Assembly: GCA_947453825.1 (NCBI GenBank)
Contig: CANGHN010000005.1
Coordinates: 26,531 to 90,530, forward strand
Direction of reading: 5' to 3'
DNA: 64,000 nt
Source: Betaproteobacteria bacterium
GTDB taxonomy: Bacteria > Pseudomonadota > Gammaproteobacteria > Burkholderiales > Burkholderiaceae
Positions 43,784 through 52,298 of the stretch are shown here, in pieces (position 1 is the stretch's first letter; every line of letters begins with the position of its first letter). The notes beneath the pieces are model-generated. The model was not told where the DNA came from, ran no database searches, and saw nothing but the letters and a program-made list of their open reading frames with translations. Both the position numbers and the translations under genes were made by a program.

Positions 43784-44092
43784 ATGAAAATCAACAATTA
43801 TTGCGCTATGTTTGAAGCTCTAGGTTTTGAGGCTAGACTTAAAGTATTCAAGTACATCATTCAATCAGGAAATCAGGGCGTAGCTCCGAAGCAAATTATT
43901 CAGGAATTTGATCTAGACTCTGGCACCTTGAGTTTCCATCTTAAGAAGCTTGAGAAAGTTCAATTAATTACCAAGACGGAAGCTGCAAAAAGAGGAAAAT
44001 ACCGCGTCTCTCCATCTCTACCAAAATCGTTTATGCAGATATTCTTGGTGGAGTTAGCAAATGAAAGCGCAGGCTTTATGCCCTTGCTATAA
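43784..44092 (+). CDS. ArsR-type winged-helix regulator
   Basis: 102-aa single-domain HTH protein: FEALGFEARLKVFKYIIQSG, then the recognition-helix region DSGTLSFHLKKLEKVQLI and a wing (KRGKYRVS). The metal-binding ELCV(C/G)DL motif of metalloregulatory ArsR is missing, so it probably senses something else. GGAGGGGG precedes the ATG. It is the last plus-strand gene of the photosynthesis block; whether it acts on that block is unknown. Confidence 0.85.
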   Translation: MKINNYCAMFEALGFEARLKVFKYIIQSGNQGVAPKQIIQEFDLDSGTLSFHLKKLEKVQLITKTEAAKRGKYRVSPSLPKSFMQIFLVELANESAGFMPLL

Positions 44093-44151
44093 GGGGCACT
44101 CTTGTGATGGCAAAAGGGCGCTCTAATCGCACCCAAAAGACGATGTGTGGT

Positions 44152-45759
44152 CTATTGCTTTAGGTGTGTAGCAATGCGTCTGGTGAGTTTTGGTGGGCTC
44201 GAGTCAATATGAAAGCGGTGACGCTCATCTTGCATGAGCAAATCATCTGCAGTGAATCGATCGAAACGTCTTAAGTAGTCAGCCCAGGTATCAAATACAA
44301 AGTATTCCAAGAATTTTCCTGCATCCTCAGCGTCTTCAAAAAGACTCCAAGACAGTACCCCTTGTTTTAAGCGAGAGCGCCTAGTCTTTGCCATTAATTT
44401 TCTGAAATGATCTGCTTGTTCCGGATGAACATGATATTCAACGGAGATCATCACAGGCCCTTCATTAGGATCAATATCTCTTGAGGGGTGAGGGCGCTCA
44501 ATTGGACATACCGGAGATAGATCTTCTGCTTCATGATCATAGATACGATATTTGCGTATTAAAAATAAAGCAATGATTCCAAAAATTGCGCTAGCTACTA
44601 CGCCGGTTGTCACGTCAGTTGAATTAGTGAGCTTCCCCCATACAAACGCCCCTAGTGCACTTCCACCCATAAGGCTCATTTGGTAAAAAGACATGCCACG
44701 CGCTCTAATCCAATTCGGTAAAGACAGTTGAGAGGCGGTGCTGAGGGAGTTACCTACGCTAAACCAGGACATGCCACTCAACACCATCATAGGAGCCCCG
44801 TACCAAAGGTTGGGAGCAAGCACAACACCGGCCGATCCGATGGCAAGAAAAATAATTCCATAGTTAACCAATTGTTGAGGCGTAAATTTTTCTCTTAAAT
44901 AGTGCAGTTGAGAGCCGATCACAATTGCACCAAAGCCCAAACAGGAGAGCAGCAGGGTAAATGTGTTGGCATCGCCGCCAAAATGAGATTTAGCAATCAC
45001 TGGCAAGAGCGCAAGCAGACTAGAGGACTGCATGTAGAACAAGAATGATCGAATTAGAATCGATCTCATGGGCCTCGATTGACGAATGTATTGTGCGCCA
45101 ACACGCATCGCACCAAAGAAGCGCTCTCCAGGCAAAGTAGAGATATAGCTTTGATTTTTCCAGTGTAATACGATCACAATCATGGCCAATGAAAGAATCA
45201 TATTGAATGCGAATACAAATTCTGTTCCAACAGAGGCAATGATTAATCCGGCAACCAGAGGTCCAATGATGCGCGAAGCATTCATAGCAATAGAATTTAA
45301 GCCTAGAGCTAAATGCAAAGTATCACGTGGCACTAAATCAGGAACAATTGCCGCATACACCGGCCAACGCATTGCTAAGCCAACACCATTAATGAATGTC
45401 AGCACGAGTAAAAATATCGGATCCAGAAGATTAAATACGGCAGATAGAAAGAGTAGGGTTGCATTCGTTGCCAGCCATACTTGAGTAAATACTAGAAAAT
45501 GTTTTCGATTCAGAATATCGGCAAGTGCGCCAGTTGGTAAGCCCAGCAATAAAACCGGTAAGTTAGCAGCAGTTTGAACAAGCGCAATCAAAGTTGCAGA
45601 TGTGGTCAATGAGGTCATCATCCACGCAGCAGCCACATCGTTGGTATACATGCATATATTGGCTACAAGCCAAGTAGCCCAGAGCCCACGAAATATCGGA
45701 ATTTTTAAGGGGCCAAGCCACACCGGGATCTTTGAAGGGGGCAGGGGGTGGGTACTCAT
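44152..45759 (-). CDS. MFS transporter with C-terminal ABM-like domain
   Basis: 535 aa. The first about 410 residues form an MFS permease of the EntS/MFS_3 type (FRGLWATWLVANICMYTNDVAAAWMM, ADILNRKHFLVFTQ, GPLVAGLIIASVGTEFVF). The last about 100 residues are soluble and look like a ferredoxin-fold antibiotic-biosynthesis-monooxygenase-like domain (VMISVEYHVHPEQADHFRKLM, LSWSLFEDAEDAGKFLEYFVFDTWADYLRRFDRFT). The fusion is known in DUF894-type exporters. Substrate unknown. It converges with the ArsR-like gene and marks the right border of the photosynthesis block. Confidence 0.88.
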   Translation of the reverse strand: MSTHPLPPSKIPVWLGPLKIPIFRGLWATWLVANICMYTNDVAAAWMMTSLTTSATLIALVQTAANLPVLLLGLPTGALADILNRKHFLVFTQVWLATNATLLFLSAVFNLLDPIFLLVLTFINGVGLAMRWPVYAAIVPDLVPRDTLHLALGLNSIAMNASRIIGPLVAGLIIASVGTEFVFAFNMILSLAMIVIVLHWKNQSYISTLPGERFFGAMRVGAQYIRQSRPMRSILIRSFLFYMQSSSLLALLPVIAKSHFGGDANTFTLLLSCLGFGAIVIGSQLHYLREKFTPQQLVNYGIIFLAIGSAGVVLAPNLWYGAPMMVLSGMSWFSVGNSLSTASQLSLPNWIRARGMSFYQMSLMGGSALGAFVWGKLTNSTDVTTGVVASAIFGIIALFLIRKYRIYDHEAEDLSPVCPIERPHPSRDIDPNEGPVMISVEYHVHPEQADHFRKLMAKTRRSRLKQGVLSWSLFEDAEDAGKFLEYFVFDTWADYLRRFDRFTADDLLMQDERHRFHIDSSPPKLTRRIATHLKQ

Positions 45760-45822
45760 GACTACATTATTCCCTAATCTTCTCTTTTTGATTGAGTAAT
45801 TTTGGGTATTGGTTGAGTGGTA

Positions 45823-46794
45823 TTAGTTTTGTTCGATCTTGGCACTTTTGACGATGTCTCCAAATTTTTTACTCTCACTATTAGAGAAGATTTGAAATTC
45901 AGACATAGTCATATTGCCGGGTTGTGCACCCTGTTTTTCTAAGGTGTCTTTGACATCAGGCATATTCAGGACGGCAGTAATATCTTTTTGAATCTTTTGG
46001 GCAATCAGATTTGGTGTGCCACTGGGAACATAAACTCCAAACCATTGGGTGAGGTCAAAGTTTTCGAGTTGCGGCGTTTTTGCTAGTGGTGGAATATTGG
46101 GCGCAGCAGGAGAGATGGATTTTGATGAGAGTCCAAGCGCTTTGAGTGCGCCAGATTTGATATGAGGTAGCGCGGTAGGTAGGCCTGCAAAGCCAATATC
46201 AACATGCCCTGCGAGAAGATCAGATACCGATGGTGCAACGCCTTTATAAGGAACATGAACTAATTTGATACGCGCTTGCTCTTCAAGCATTACTGCTGCT
46301 AGATGCTGAGGGGTGCCTGGACCTGAGGAAGCATAAGTAATAGTGTCTGGTTTGCTTTTGGCGTACGCAATCAGTTCGCTGGCATTGTTATAGGGTTTGG
46401 ATGGGTTGGTAACGAGAACAAAAGGAAGTTTGACTAAGAGGGTAACTGGCTTGAGATCGACATCCGGGTTATAGGACATCTTTTGCATAAAGTGCTGATT
46501 GATCACAACCTCAGCAGTGGCTGACATCAGAATTGTTAAGCCATCAGCAGGTGCTTTGGCAACAAAATTGGCGCCAATCGTGCCGCTTCCCCCGGCTTTA
46601 TTTTCTACTACTACTGGCTGCTTCCAAATATCAGCCAGTTTTTGAGAGACTAAGCGAGCTACTGGATCTACGCCACCACCAGCTGCATAGGGAACAATGA
46701 CTTTGACAGGTCCTGCAGGCCAAGATTGTGCTTGACCCTTTTGCATCATTGCTAACAGAAGCATGAATAAACAAAGACGAAGGGTTTTGGACAT
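45823..46794 (-). CDS. Bug-family (TctC-like) periplasmic binding protein
   Basis: 323 aa with a signal peptide (about residues 1-22, MLLLAMMQKGQAQSW). Bug hallmarks: VKVIVPYAAGGGVDPVARLVSQKL, VVENKAGGSGTIGANFVAKAPADGLT, ASSGPGTPQHLAAVML, VPYKGVAPSVSDLLAGHVDIGF. Such receptors bind carboxylates for tripartite tricarboxylate transporters or for sensing. No TctA/TctB membrane genes lie nearby. Downstream of the nitroreductase gene on the same strand. Ligand unknown. Confidence 0.9.
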   Translation of the reverse strand: MSKTLRLCLFMLLLAMMQKGQAQSWPAGPVKVIVPYAAGGGVDPVARLVSQKLADIWKQPVVVENKAGGSGTIGANFVAKAPADGLTILMSATAEVVINQHFMQKMSYNPDVDLKPVTLLVKLPFVLVTNPSKPYNNASELIAYAKSKPDTITYASSGPGTPQHLAAVMLEEQARIKLVHVPYKGVAPSVSDLLAGHVDIGFAGLPTALPHIKSGALKALGLSSKSISPAAPNIPPLAKTPQLENFDLTQWFGVYVPSGTPNLIAQKIQKDITAVLNMPDVKDTLEKQGAQPGNMTMSEFQIFSNSESKKFGDIVKSAKIEQN

Positions 46795-46836
46795 GATGTT
46801 TTCCTGTTTTACAAAAGGGCCTTGGTACTGAGTTCT

Positions 46837-47472
46837 TTATTTAATCCAACGAATAAAGTTTTCTTTAGCGCGCCGAACTTTCTTGAGATTGAGCAACCAA
46901 TCTTCGTCAGCTTTTCTGTAGCCTAAGGGAAGAAGGACAACGCTACGCAAACCCTGTTCCTTGAGATTTAAAAGTTCGTCAAGCGCTACAGGATTAAATC
47001 CTTCCATAGGGGTCGTATCTACTTGCTCATATGCAGCTGCAATCAGGGCAGTTCCTAGGCCAATATAAGCTTGTTTAGCTGCGTGGGTGAAATTGACTTC
47101 AGCATCTCTAGCAGGATAGTTCTTTAAGAGCATTTGACGATAGGCAGTGCCAGTCTCACTAGTAAAGTTACGTATTTTTTCAGTCATATCAAATGCATCA
47201 TTAATGCGCTGGGCGGTGTAATTATCCCAAGCGGCAAACACTAATAAATGAGAGCAATCTGTTATCTGGGATTGGTTATTAGCAACGGCCTTAATTTTTT
47301 CACGAGTTTCTGCGTTAGTAATGACCAGTATTTCATAGGGCTGCAGTCCACTAGAGCTAGCAGTTAATCGAATCGCCTCCAGAATCTGCTCAACTTTTTC
47401 TGGTGGAACGGATTTGGTGGAGTCCATCTTTTTTGTAGCATAGCGCCACTGCAGTTTATCAATCAGGCTCAT
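46837..47472 (-). CDS. NAD(P)H-dependent nitroreductase-family oxidoreductase
   Basis: 211-aa flavoprotein of the NfsB/NfnB nitroreductase family: N-terminal LQWRYATKKMDSTKSVPPEKVEQILEAIRLTASSSGLQPYEILV holds the FMN-binding Arg and Ser residues, and LRSVVLLPLGYRKADEDWL is the C-terminal flavin site. It could reduce quinones or nitroaromatics. It is divergent from the carboxymuconolactone-decarboxylase-like gene. Confidence 0.9.
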   Translation of the reverse strand: MSLIDKLQWRYATKKMDSTKSVPPEKVEQILEAIRLTASSSGLQPYEILVITNAETREKIKAVANNQSQITDCSHLLVFAAWDNYTAQRINDAFDMTEKIRNFTSETGTAYRQMLLKNYPARDAEVNFTHAAKQAYIGLGTALIAAAYEQVDTTPMEGFNPVALDELLNLKEQGLRSVVLLPLGYRKADEDWLLNLKKVRRAKENFIRWIK

Positions 47473-47621
47473 GGAGATTCCTTAGAGTGAGGTAGGTATA
47501 TAACAATGGTCCAGTTTAGTTTAAGTTGGGATTGGGCGTTATAAAAAGGCGTAATATATATTTTCTGAAACGGCGTTCCCTTATAGGAATAAGCCTCCAA
47601 TAACGATAGATAGGAGATAGT

Positions 47622-47999
47622 ATGAATCGCGAGATGTTTGAAAAAGGCCTCAAAACACGCAAAGAGGTTTTGGGTGCTGAGTACGTTGAAAACTCGATTA
47701 AGAATGCAGATGATTTTAATATGCCAATGCAAGAGTTGGTTACCGAATATTGCTGGAATGAAATTTGGAATCGCCCTGGTCTTGAGAGAAGAACTCGGAG
47801 CTTTCTGAATCTAGCTATGATCGCAGCCTTAAACCGTCCTCATGAGTTGAAGTTGCATGTCAGAGGCGCTATTAATAATGGTCTCACTAAAGAAGAGATC
47901 AAAGAAGTATTTTTACAAGTAGCAATTTATTGCGGTGTACCAGCAGCAATTGATAGTTTCCGTGTGGCAAAAGAAGTGTTCAAGGAAATGGGTATCTGA
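47622..47999 (+). CDS. Carboxymuconolactone decarboxylase family protein
   Basis: 125 aa, single CMD domain: MFEKGLKTRKEVLGAEYVENSI, EYCWNEIWNRPGLERRTRSFLNLAMIAALNR, then VHGAINNG-like VRGAINNGLTKEEIKEVFLQVAIYCGVPAA. The pattern is that of 4-carboxymuconolactone decarboxylase (PcaC) rather than AhpD, since the CxxC thiol pair is absent. TAGGAG precedes the ATG. Its stop overlaps the next gene's start, so the two are coupled. Confidence 0.9.
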   Translation: MNREMFEKGLKTRKEVLGAEYVENSIKNADDFNMPMQELVTEYCWNEIWNRPGLERRTRSFLNLAMIAALNRPHELKLHVRGAINNGLTKEEIKEVFLQVAIYCGVPAAIDSFRVAKEVFKEMGI

Positions 48000-48898
48000 T
48001 GAATCCAGCGGATACAAAAATTGCTTTCATTGGCTTGGGGCTCATGGGAGTTCCTATGGCCAAGAACTTACTGAAAGCTGGCTATGAGGTGCTTGGCTTT
48101 GATTTGAGCAAAGAAGTTGCAGCAAAATTTTCTGACGAACAAAAATTCCACTTTGCGAATAGCCCATTGCAAGCGATTGAAGGCGCAAATGTCACGATCT
48201 TGATGTTGCCTGATAGCTCCATTATTGATGCTTTACTTTGGGGTGCCGATGGGCAAGTAGGCATTGCAGATCAACTGGTAAAAAATAGCTATCTGTTGGA
48301 TATGAGTTCATCAAGCCCTATCTCTTCTAAAGCCAATAACCAAAAATTGGAAGAACTGGGGATTCGCTTTGTGGATGCACCTGTTTCTGGTGGCGTGAAG
48401 AAAGCCATTGATGGATCTCTTGCGATTATTGTTGGTGGCAAGCAAGAGCATTTCCAGGAAATCAAACCCTTGCTTGAGCATATGGGTAAAAATATTACTT
48501 ATGTTGGTGATGCGGGTGCAGCGCATGCGGTAAAGGCGTTAAATAACTATGTCTCTGCTGCGGGATTAATTGCTGCTTCTGAAGCCTTAAATGCTGCCAC
48601 AGCATTTGGACTAGATCCTCACACGGTAAATCAGGTGTTGAATGCCTCAACAGGCAGAAACAATACTACCGAGAACAAGGTTGAAGCTTATATGTTGAAT
48701 GACGCCTTTAATTCAGGTTTCTCATTAGCTTTAATGCGTAAAGATGTCCAAATTGCACTCGGCTTTATTGAAGGAATGAAGTGTTATTCCAGTCTAGCAA
48801 AGCAATGTGTTCAAACCGCTCAAGAAGCAGATCAGAAGTTGGGCAAGGGCGCGGATCATACAGCGATGTATGACTATGTTAGATCTCAAAAACATTGA
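47999..48898 (+). CDS. NAD(P)-dependent beta-hydroxyacid dehydrogenase (HIBADH/GarR family)
   Basis: 299 aa. N-terminal dinucleotide fold IAFIGLGLMGVPMAKNLLKAG, substrate-binding FVDAPVSGGVKKAIDGSLAIIVGG, and catalytic-lysine helix GAAHAVKALNNYVSAAGLIAASEALN (Lys near residue 178). The family oxidises 3-hydroxyisobutyrate, tartronate semialdehyde or similar acids; the substrate is not readable from the sequence. It overlaps the CMD gene by one base and is followed by a Bug receptor, suggesting a small-acid catabolic operon. Confidence 0.9.
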   Translation: MNPADTKIAFIGLGLMGVPMAKNLLKAGYEVLGFDLSKEVAAKFSDEQKFHFANSPLQAIEGANVTILMLPDSSIIDALLWGADGQVGIADQLVKNSYLLDMSSSSPISSKANNQKLEELGIRFVDAPVSGGVKKAIDGSLAIIVGGKQEHFQEIKPLLEHMGKNITYVGDAGAAHAVKALNNYVSAAGLIAASEALNAATAFGLDPHTVNQVLNASTGRNNTTENKVEAYMLNDAFNSGFSLALMRKDVQIALGFIEGMKCYSSLAKQCVQTAQEADQKLGKGADHTAMYDYVRSQKH

Positions 48899-48932
48899 GT
48901 GATCGATGTTGCAATTGTTCTATAGGAAAAAT

Positions 48933-49901
48933 ATGAAATTCATCCAAAAATTCCTGTCTGCGATTATCTGTTTTTCAGTGACTGCTGCATTTGCAGCCTA
49001 TCCAGAAAAGCAAATTACGATGGTTGTACCTTATCCTCCTGGTGGATCTACCGATGTCTTGGGTAGGATCTTGGCCCAGTCGATGTCTAAAGATTTGGGT
49101 CAACCCATTATTGTTGAGAATGTGGGCGGCGCTGGCGGAACAATTGGAGCAAACAAGGTCGCAAAAGCAAATCCTGATGGATACACCATTTTGTTTCACA
49201 ATATGGCTCAGGCATCTGCACCCGCCTTATATTCAAAGTTGCCATACGATCCTGCTACCGACTTTGCTGCAATTGGGATGGTGACTGATGTGCCGATGGT
49301 GCTCGTTGCTAGAAAAGATTTTCCAGCAGAATCACTTCAGGGGTTTATTGACTATGTGCGTGCTAATCCCGATAAAGTCAATTTTGCTAATGCTGGTGTT
49401 GGTGCAACCTCAAATTTGTGCGAGGTATTAATGAAGTCAACGCTATCAGCTTCATGGTTATCCATCTCTTACAAAGGAACTGGTCCGGCTTTGAATGATT
49501 TATTAGCAGGGCAGGTTGATGTGATTTGCGATCAACCAGCAAGTACCTTGCAACATATTCGTGCTGGTAATGTCAAAGCCCTAGCAGTAGCTAATAAAGA
49601 GCGCATCAGCTCTTTACCTACAACACCCACATTTAGTCAGTCGGGTATTCCAGGTTTTCAGTTATCGGTATGGCACGCTTTGTATGCCCCTAAAGATACT
49701 CCTAAGCCAATTATTGATCGTCTAACTAAGGCACTCAACAATGCTCTAAAAGATCCTATTTTGGTGCGTCGATTTGGTGAGATGGATGCCTCTGTTGCAA
49801 CATCAGCAATTGCTAATCCGGCTTATACATCGAAATTTTTAGTGATAGACATCGATCGTTGGAAAGTCGCAATGAAAAATGCGGGCGTGAAGCCTCAGTA
49901 G
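48933..49901 (+). CDS. Bug-family periplasmic binding protein
   Basis: About 322 aa with signal peptide (MKFIQKFLSAIICFSVTAAFA). ITMVVPYPPGGSTDVLGRILAQSM, IIVENVGGAGGTIGANKVAKANPDGYT, ISYKGTGPALNDLLAGQVDVICDQPA are Bug signatures. AGGA precedes the ATG at 48933; the longer frame from 48906 would spoil the signal peptide. It follows the dehydrogenase and precedes an exported amidohydrolase, and may deliver their substrate. Confidence 0.92.
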   Translation: MKFIQKFLSAIICFSVTAAFAAYPEKQITMVVPYPPGGSTDVLGRILAQSMSKDLGQPIIVENVGGAGGTIGANKVAKANPDGYTILFHNMAQASAPALYSKLPYDPATDFAAIGMVTDVPMVLVARKDFPAESLQGFIDYVRANPDKVNFANAGVGATSNLCEVLMKSTLSASWLSISYKGTGPALNDLLAGQVDVICDQPASTLQHIRAGNVKALAVANKERISSLPTTPTFSQSGIPGFQLSVWHALYAPKDTPKPIIDRLTKALNNALKDPILVRRFGEMDASVATSAIANPAYTSKFLVIDIDRWKVAMKNAGVKPQ

Positions 49902-49930
49902 TCATTCAATTCGCTTTGGAGATTTAAATC

Positions 49931-51433
49931 ATGATGACGCCAGATGAGATTGCAAGATTAATTCCTGCTGAGACTGCACGCTTTCGGTCACCTATACCTA
50001 CCCAGGCAATCTCTAGTGATGAATTTATGCCAGGCATGCAAACTCCAAGGCAAAAAGAATTTGAAGGGCGCGTAAAGGCAATTGGCGCAAAGCTCGCCAA
50101 GCATCAAGGGGTATCACGTCGTCGGTTTTTTCAGAGTGCCGCAGGAATGGCTGCAGCTTTTGTGGCAATGAATGAAACATTTGGACCTCTTTATGGCGTC
50201 AGCCATGCGGAGGCGGCAACACCAGAGATGGCCAATGAGCGTGCTGCTACTTTGAAGAGCCAGTTCATTATGGATATGCACACCCACTTTCTTCGGGATG
50301 ACACTCGTCTTGAGGGTTTTGTGCGCTCACGTGAGGCTGTAGGAAAAGCCTCTTGGAACCCGGCCCTGGTTGGCAAACCTCAAACTTTGGATGACCTGAA
50401 GTTTGCTAATTACTTTAAGGAAGTGTATCTAGATAGTGATACAAAAGTCGCGCTGATTTCTGGTTCTGGTTCTGAGGATCCACGAGATTGGTTTTTAACT
50501 AATGAAATGAAGGCCCAGGCACGAAAATCGGTGAATCAAGAGTCTGGTACACAAAGAATGTTTGCGCATGCGATCTTTATGCCGGGTATGCCCGGTTGGC
50601 TGGAGAAGGTTGATGCCGATTACGAAAATCTTAAGCCAGATTCATTTAAGGGCTACACCATTGGTGACAATACTAATAAACAGCTATCAAGGCATCCATG
50701 GCGTCTTGATGATGAAAAATTGATGTATCCCTTTTATGAAAAGTTAACCAAATGGAGCAAGACCAAGCCTAGTCTGGCTAATGTCTGCATTCATAAGGGC
50801 TTGTATCCACCTTCAGTCACTTCGCAATATCCCCATTTATTACCTTATGCAAAAGTAGATGATGTTGCGCAGGCCGCTAAAGATTGGCCACAATTGAATT
50901 TCATCATCTATCACTCTGGCTTTCGGTATACCGGTGGTACATCGGATATTGGCTGGGAGCAATTTAGGCAAACTGGTCGAATAGACTGGGTGACTGATTT
51001 AGCAGAGATTCCTCAAAAAAATGGGGTGAAGAATGTTTATGGTGATTTGGGTCAAATCTTTGCGCAAAGTACTATCGCAGAACCAAGACTGTGTGCTGCG
51101 ATGATGGGACAATTAATTCAAGGCTTGGGATCTGATCATGTAGTCTGGGGTACGGATGCAATTTGGACTGGATCCCCACAGTGGCAAATTGAAGCTTTGC
51201 GTCGACTGGAAATTCCGGAAGATATGCGGAAGAAATATGGCTTCACGCCTCTAGGTTTAGCAGATGGCCCTGTTAAGCGTGCCATTTTTGGTGAAAACTC
51301 AGCGCGACTCTATCAATTCACAGCTGCCAAAAAAAGCGCGTTATCAGGTGACAGGGTGACTTTAGCTAAGGCTAGCTATGACGAATTTGGTGACGGCAGA
51401 ACTAATCTGAGATACGGCTATATGCAGGGTTGA
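49931..51433 (+). CDS. Amidohydrolase-2 family enzyme with internal Tat signal
   Basis: 500 aa. A polar leader of about 60 residues precedes a twin-arginine segment (SRRRFFQSAAGMAAAFVAMN) and a likely cleavage after HAEA, so export by Tat with an unusually long n-region is predicted. The enzyme is a TIM-barrel metal hydrolase: MDMHTHFL (metal-binding HxH), IHKGLYPP, YHSGFRYTGG and WGTDAIW (metal-binding Asp). The family includes decarboxylases and lactonases of the 2-pyrone-4,6-dicarboxylate type. Substrate unknown. GGAG lies upstream. Confidence 0.85.
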   Translation: MMTPDEIARLIPAETARFRSPIPTQAISSDEFMPGMQTPRQKEFEGRVKAIGAKLAKHQGVSRRRFFQSAAGMAAAFVAMNETFGPLYGVSHAEAATPEMANERAATLKSQFIMDMHTHFLRDDTRLEGFVRSREAVGKASWNPALVGKPQTLDDLKFANYFKEVYLDSDTKVALISGSGSEDPRDWFLTNEMKAQARKSVNQESGTQRMFAHAIFMPGMPGWLEKVDADYENLKPDSFKGYTIGDNTNKQLSRHPWRLDDEKLMYPFYEKLTKWSKTKPSLANVCIHKGLYPPSVTSQYPHLLPYAKVDDVAQAAKDWPQLNFIIYHSGFRYTGGTSDIGWEQFRQTGRIDWVTDLAEIPQKNGVKNVYGDLGQIFAQSTIAEPRLCAAMMGQLIQGLGSDHVVWGTDAIWTGSPQWQIEALRRLEIPEDMRKKYGFTPLGLADGPVKRAIFGENSARLYQFTAAKKSALSGDRVTLAKASYDEFGDGRTNLRYGYMQG

Positions 51434-51485
51434 TTCTCTGGCTAAAGGCGGGCCCCTAAAATCATGGGGCGTTTACCTAGTAATT

Positions 51486-51504
51486 ACCCTATGTATTTTA
51501 GGGT
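51486..51504 (+). other. Small hairpin after the amidohydrolase gene
   Basis: ACCCTA (51486-51491) with TAGGGT (51499-51504), 7-base loop, followed by CTTTAA. A further GCCCC/GGGGC stem lies at 51452-51470. Neither has a good U-run; weak terminator candidates for the upstream gene. Confidence 0.35.
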
Positions 51505-51555
51505 CTTTAATGAAAAACCCTTTATTTTCATATGCTAAGGCCCATTCTTGGCTCT

Positions 51556-51597
51556 TATTGCAAAGCAATATAAACACCCTTAATATGTTGCCATGCA
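51556..51597. promoter_or_regulatory. Two TGC-N3-GCA repeats upstream of the phasin gene
   Basis: TATTGC-AAA-GCAATA (51556-51570) and GTTGC-CAT-GCAGC (51587-51599; core TGC-N3-GCA at 51589-51597), 44 bases before the phasin ATG. PhaR-type repressors of phasin genes bind TGC-rich repeats of this kind (CTGC-N3-GCAG in Paracoccus). Candidate PhaR operator. Confidence 0.55.
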
Positions 51598-51640
51598 GCA
51601 TAGTTATTTAATTCATACCGACTTTATATAGGAGCTTTAC

Positions 51641-52222
51641 ATGTTTCAAGCCGCAATCAGCGACAAATTATCAGCCTCACAAGCGAAAGCTATTGAGTCT
51701 GCACAAGCATTAGCCCAATTGGCTATCGAGAATGCCCAAACTATTGCTGAAATTCAGTATGACGCTGCTAAAGATGCAGTAACTACTGCGCAAGCAAAAG
51801 CAAGCGAGCTACTCAAATTAAAAGATCCAAAAGCAGCATTGGAAGTTTTTGGTGCTGAAGAGGCTAAAGCTGCTGTAGCTGAAGCTACTGCAATTCAGAG
51901 CAAAGTAGTTAGCGTTATCCGTAAGGGAAATCAAGAAGTTGTAGAAATGATTGAATCTGCAATGCACGAGTCTAAGGCTGACTTGAAGAAAATGGTTAAA
52001 GAAGCAACTACAAAAGCTCCTGCTGGTTCAGAGGCTTTGGTTTCTACATTTAATTCAGTTTTCGAAACTACATTACAAAGCTTTGATCAGGCTTACACTG
52101 CATCAAAAGATGCATATGCAAACTATGAGAAAAGTGTTGAAACTGCAATGAGCTCATTCCAGAGCCAATTTGCAGCTGCTACAAAACCTGCTGCTAAATC
52201 ACGTAAAGCAATCGCTGCTTAA
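51641..52222 (+). CDS. phaP: Phasin family protein (PHA granule-associated)
   Basis: 193-aa, Ala-rich, fully helical protein: AAISDKLSASQAKAIESAQALAQLAIENAQ and LLKLKDPKAALEVFGAEEAKAAV are typical of the Burkholderiales phasin domain, with a basic end TKPAAKSRKAIAA. It coats polyhydroxyalkanoate granules. GGAGC precedes the ATG, TGC-N3-GCA repeats lie upstream and a strong terminator follows. It stands alone between two catabolic groups. Confidence 0.92.
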   Translation: MFQAAISDKLSASQAKAIESAQALAQLAIENAQTIAEIQYDAAKDAVTTAQAKASELLKLKDPKAALEVFGAEEAKAAVAEATAIQSKVVSVIRKGNQEVVEMIESAMHESKADLKKMVKEATTKAPAGSEALVSTFNSVFETTLQSFDQAYTASKDAYANYEKSVETAMSSFQSQFAAATKPAAKSRKAIAA

Positions 52223-52247
52223 TTTTTTGATTTTTAGTAGTTTGAAC

Positions 52248-52279
52248 AACCCCAGTGTAAAAGCTGGGGTTTTTCTTTT
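52248..52279 (+). terminator. Rho-independent terminator after the phasin gene
   Basis: Stem AACCCCAG (52248-52255) with CTGGGGTT (52264-52271), 8-base loop, then TTTTTCTTTTT. It ends 26-57 bases after the phasin stop and faces the converging iclR-type gene. Confidence 0.9.
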
Positions 52280-52298
52280 TAGGCTTTCCACATATGGC

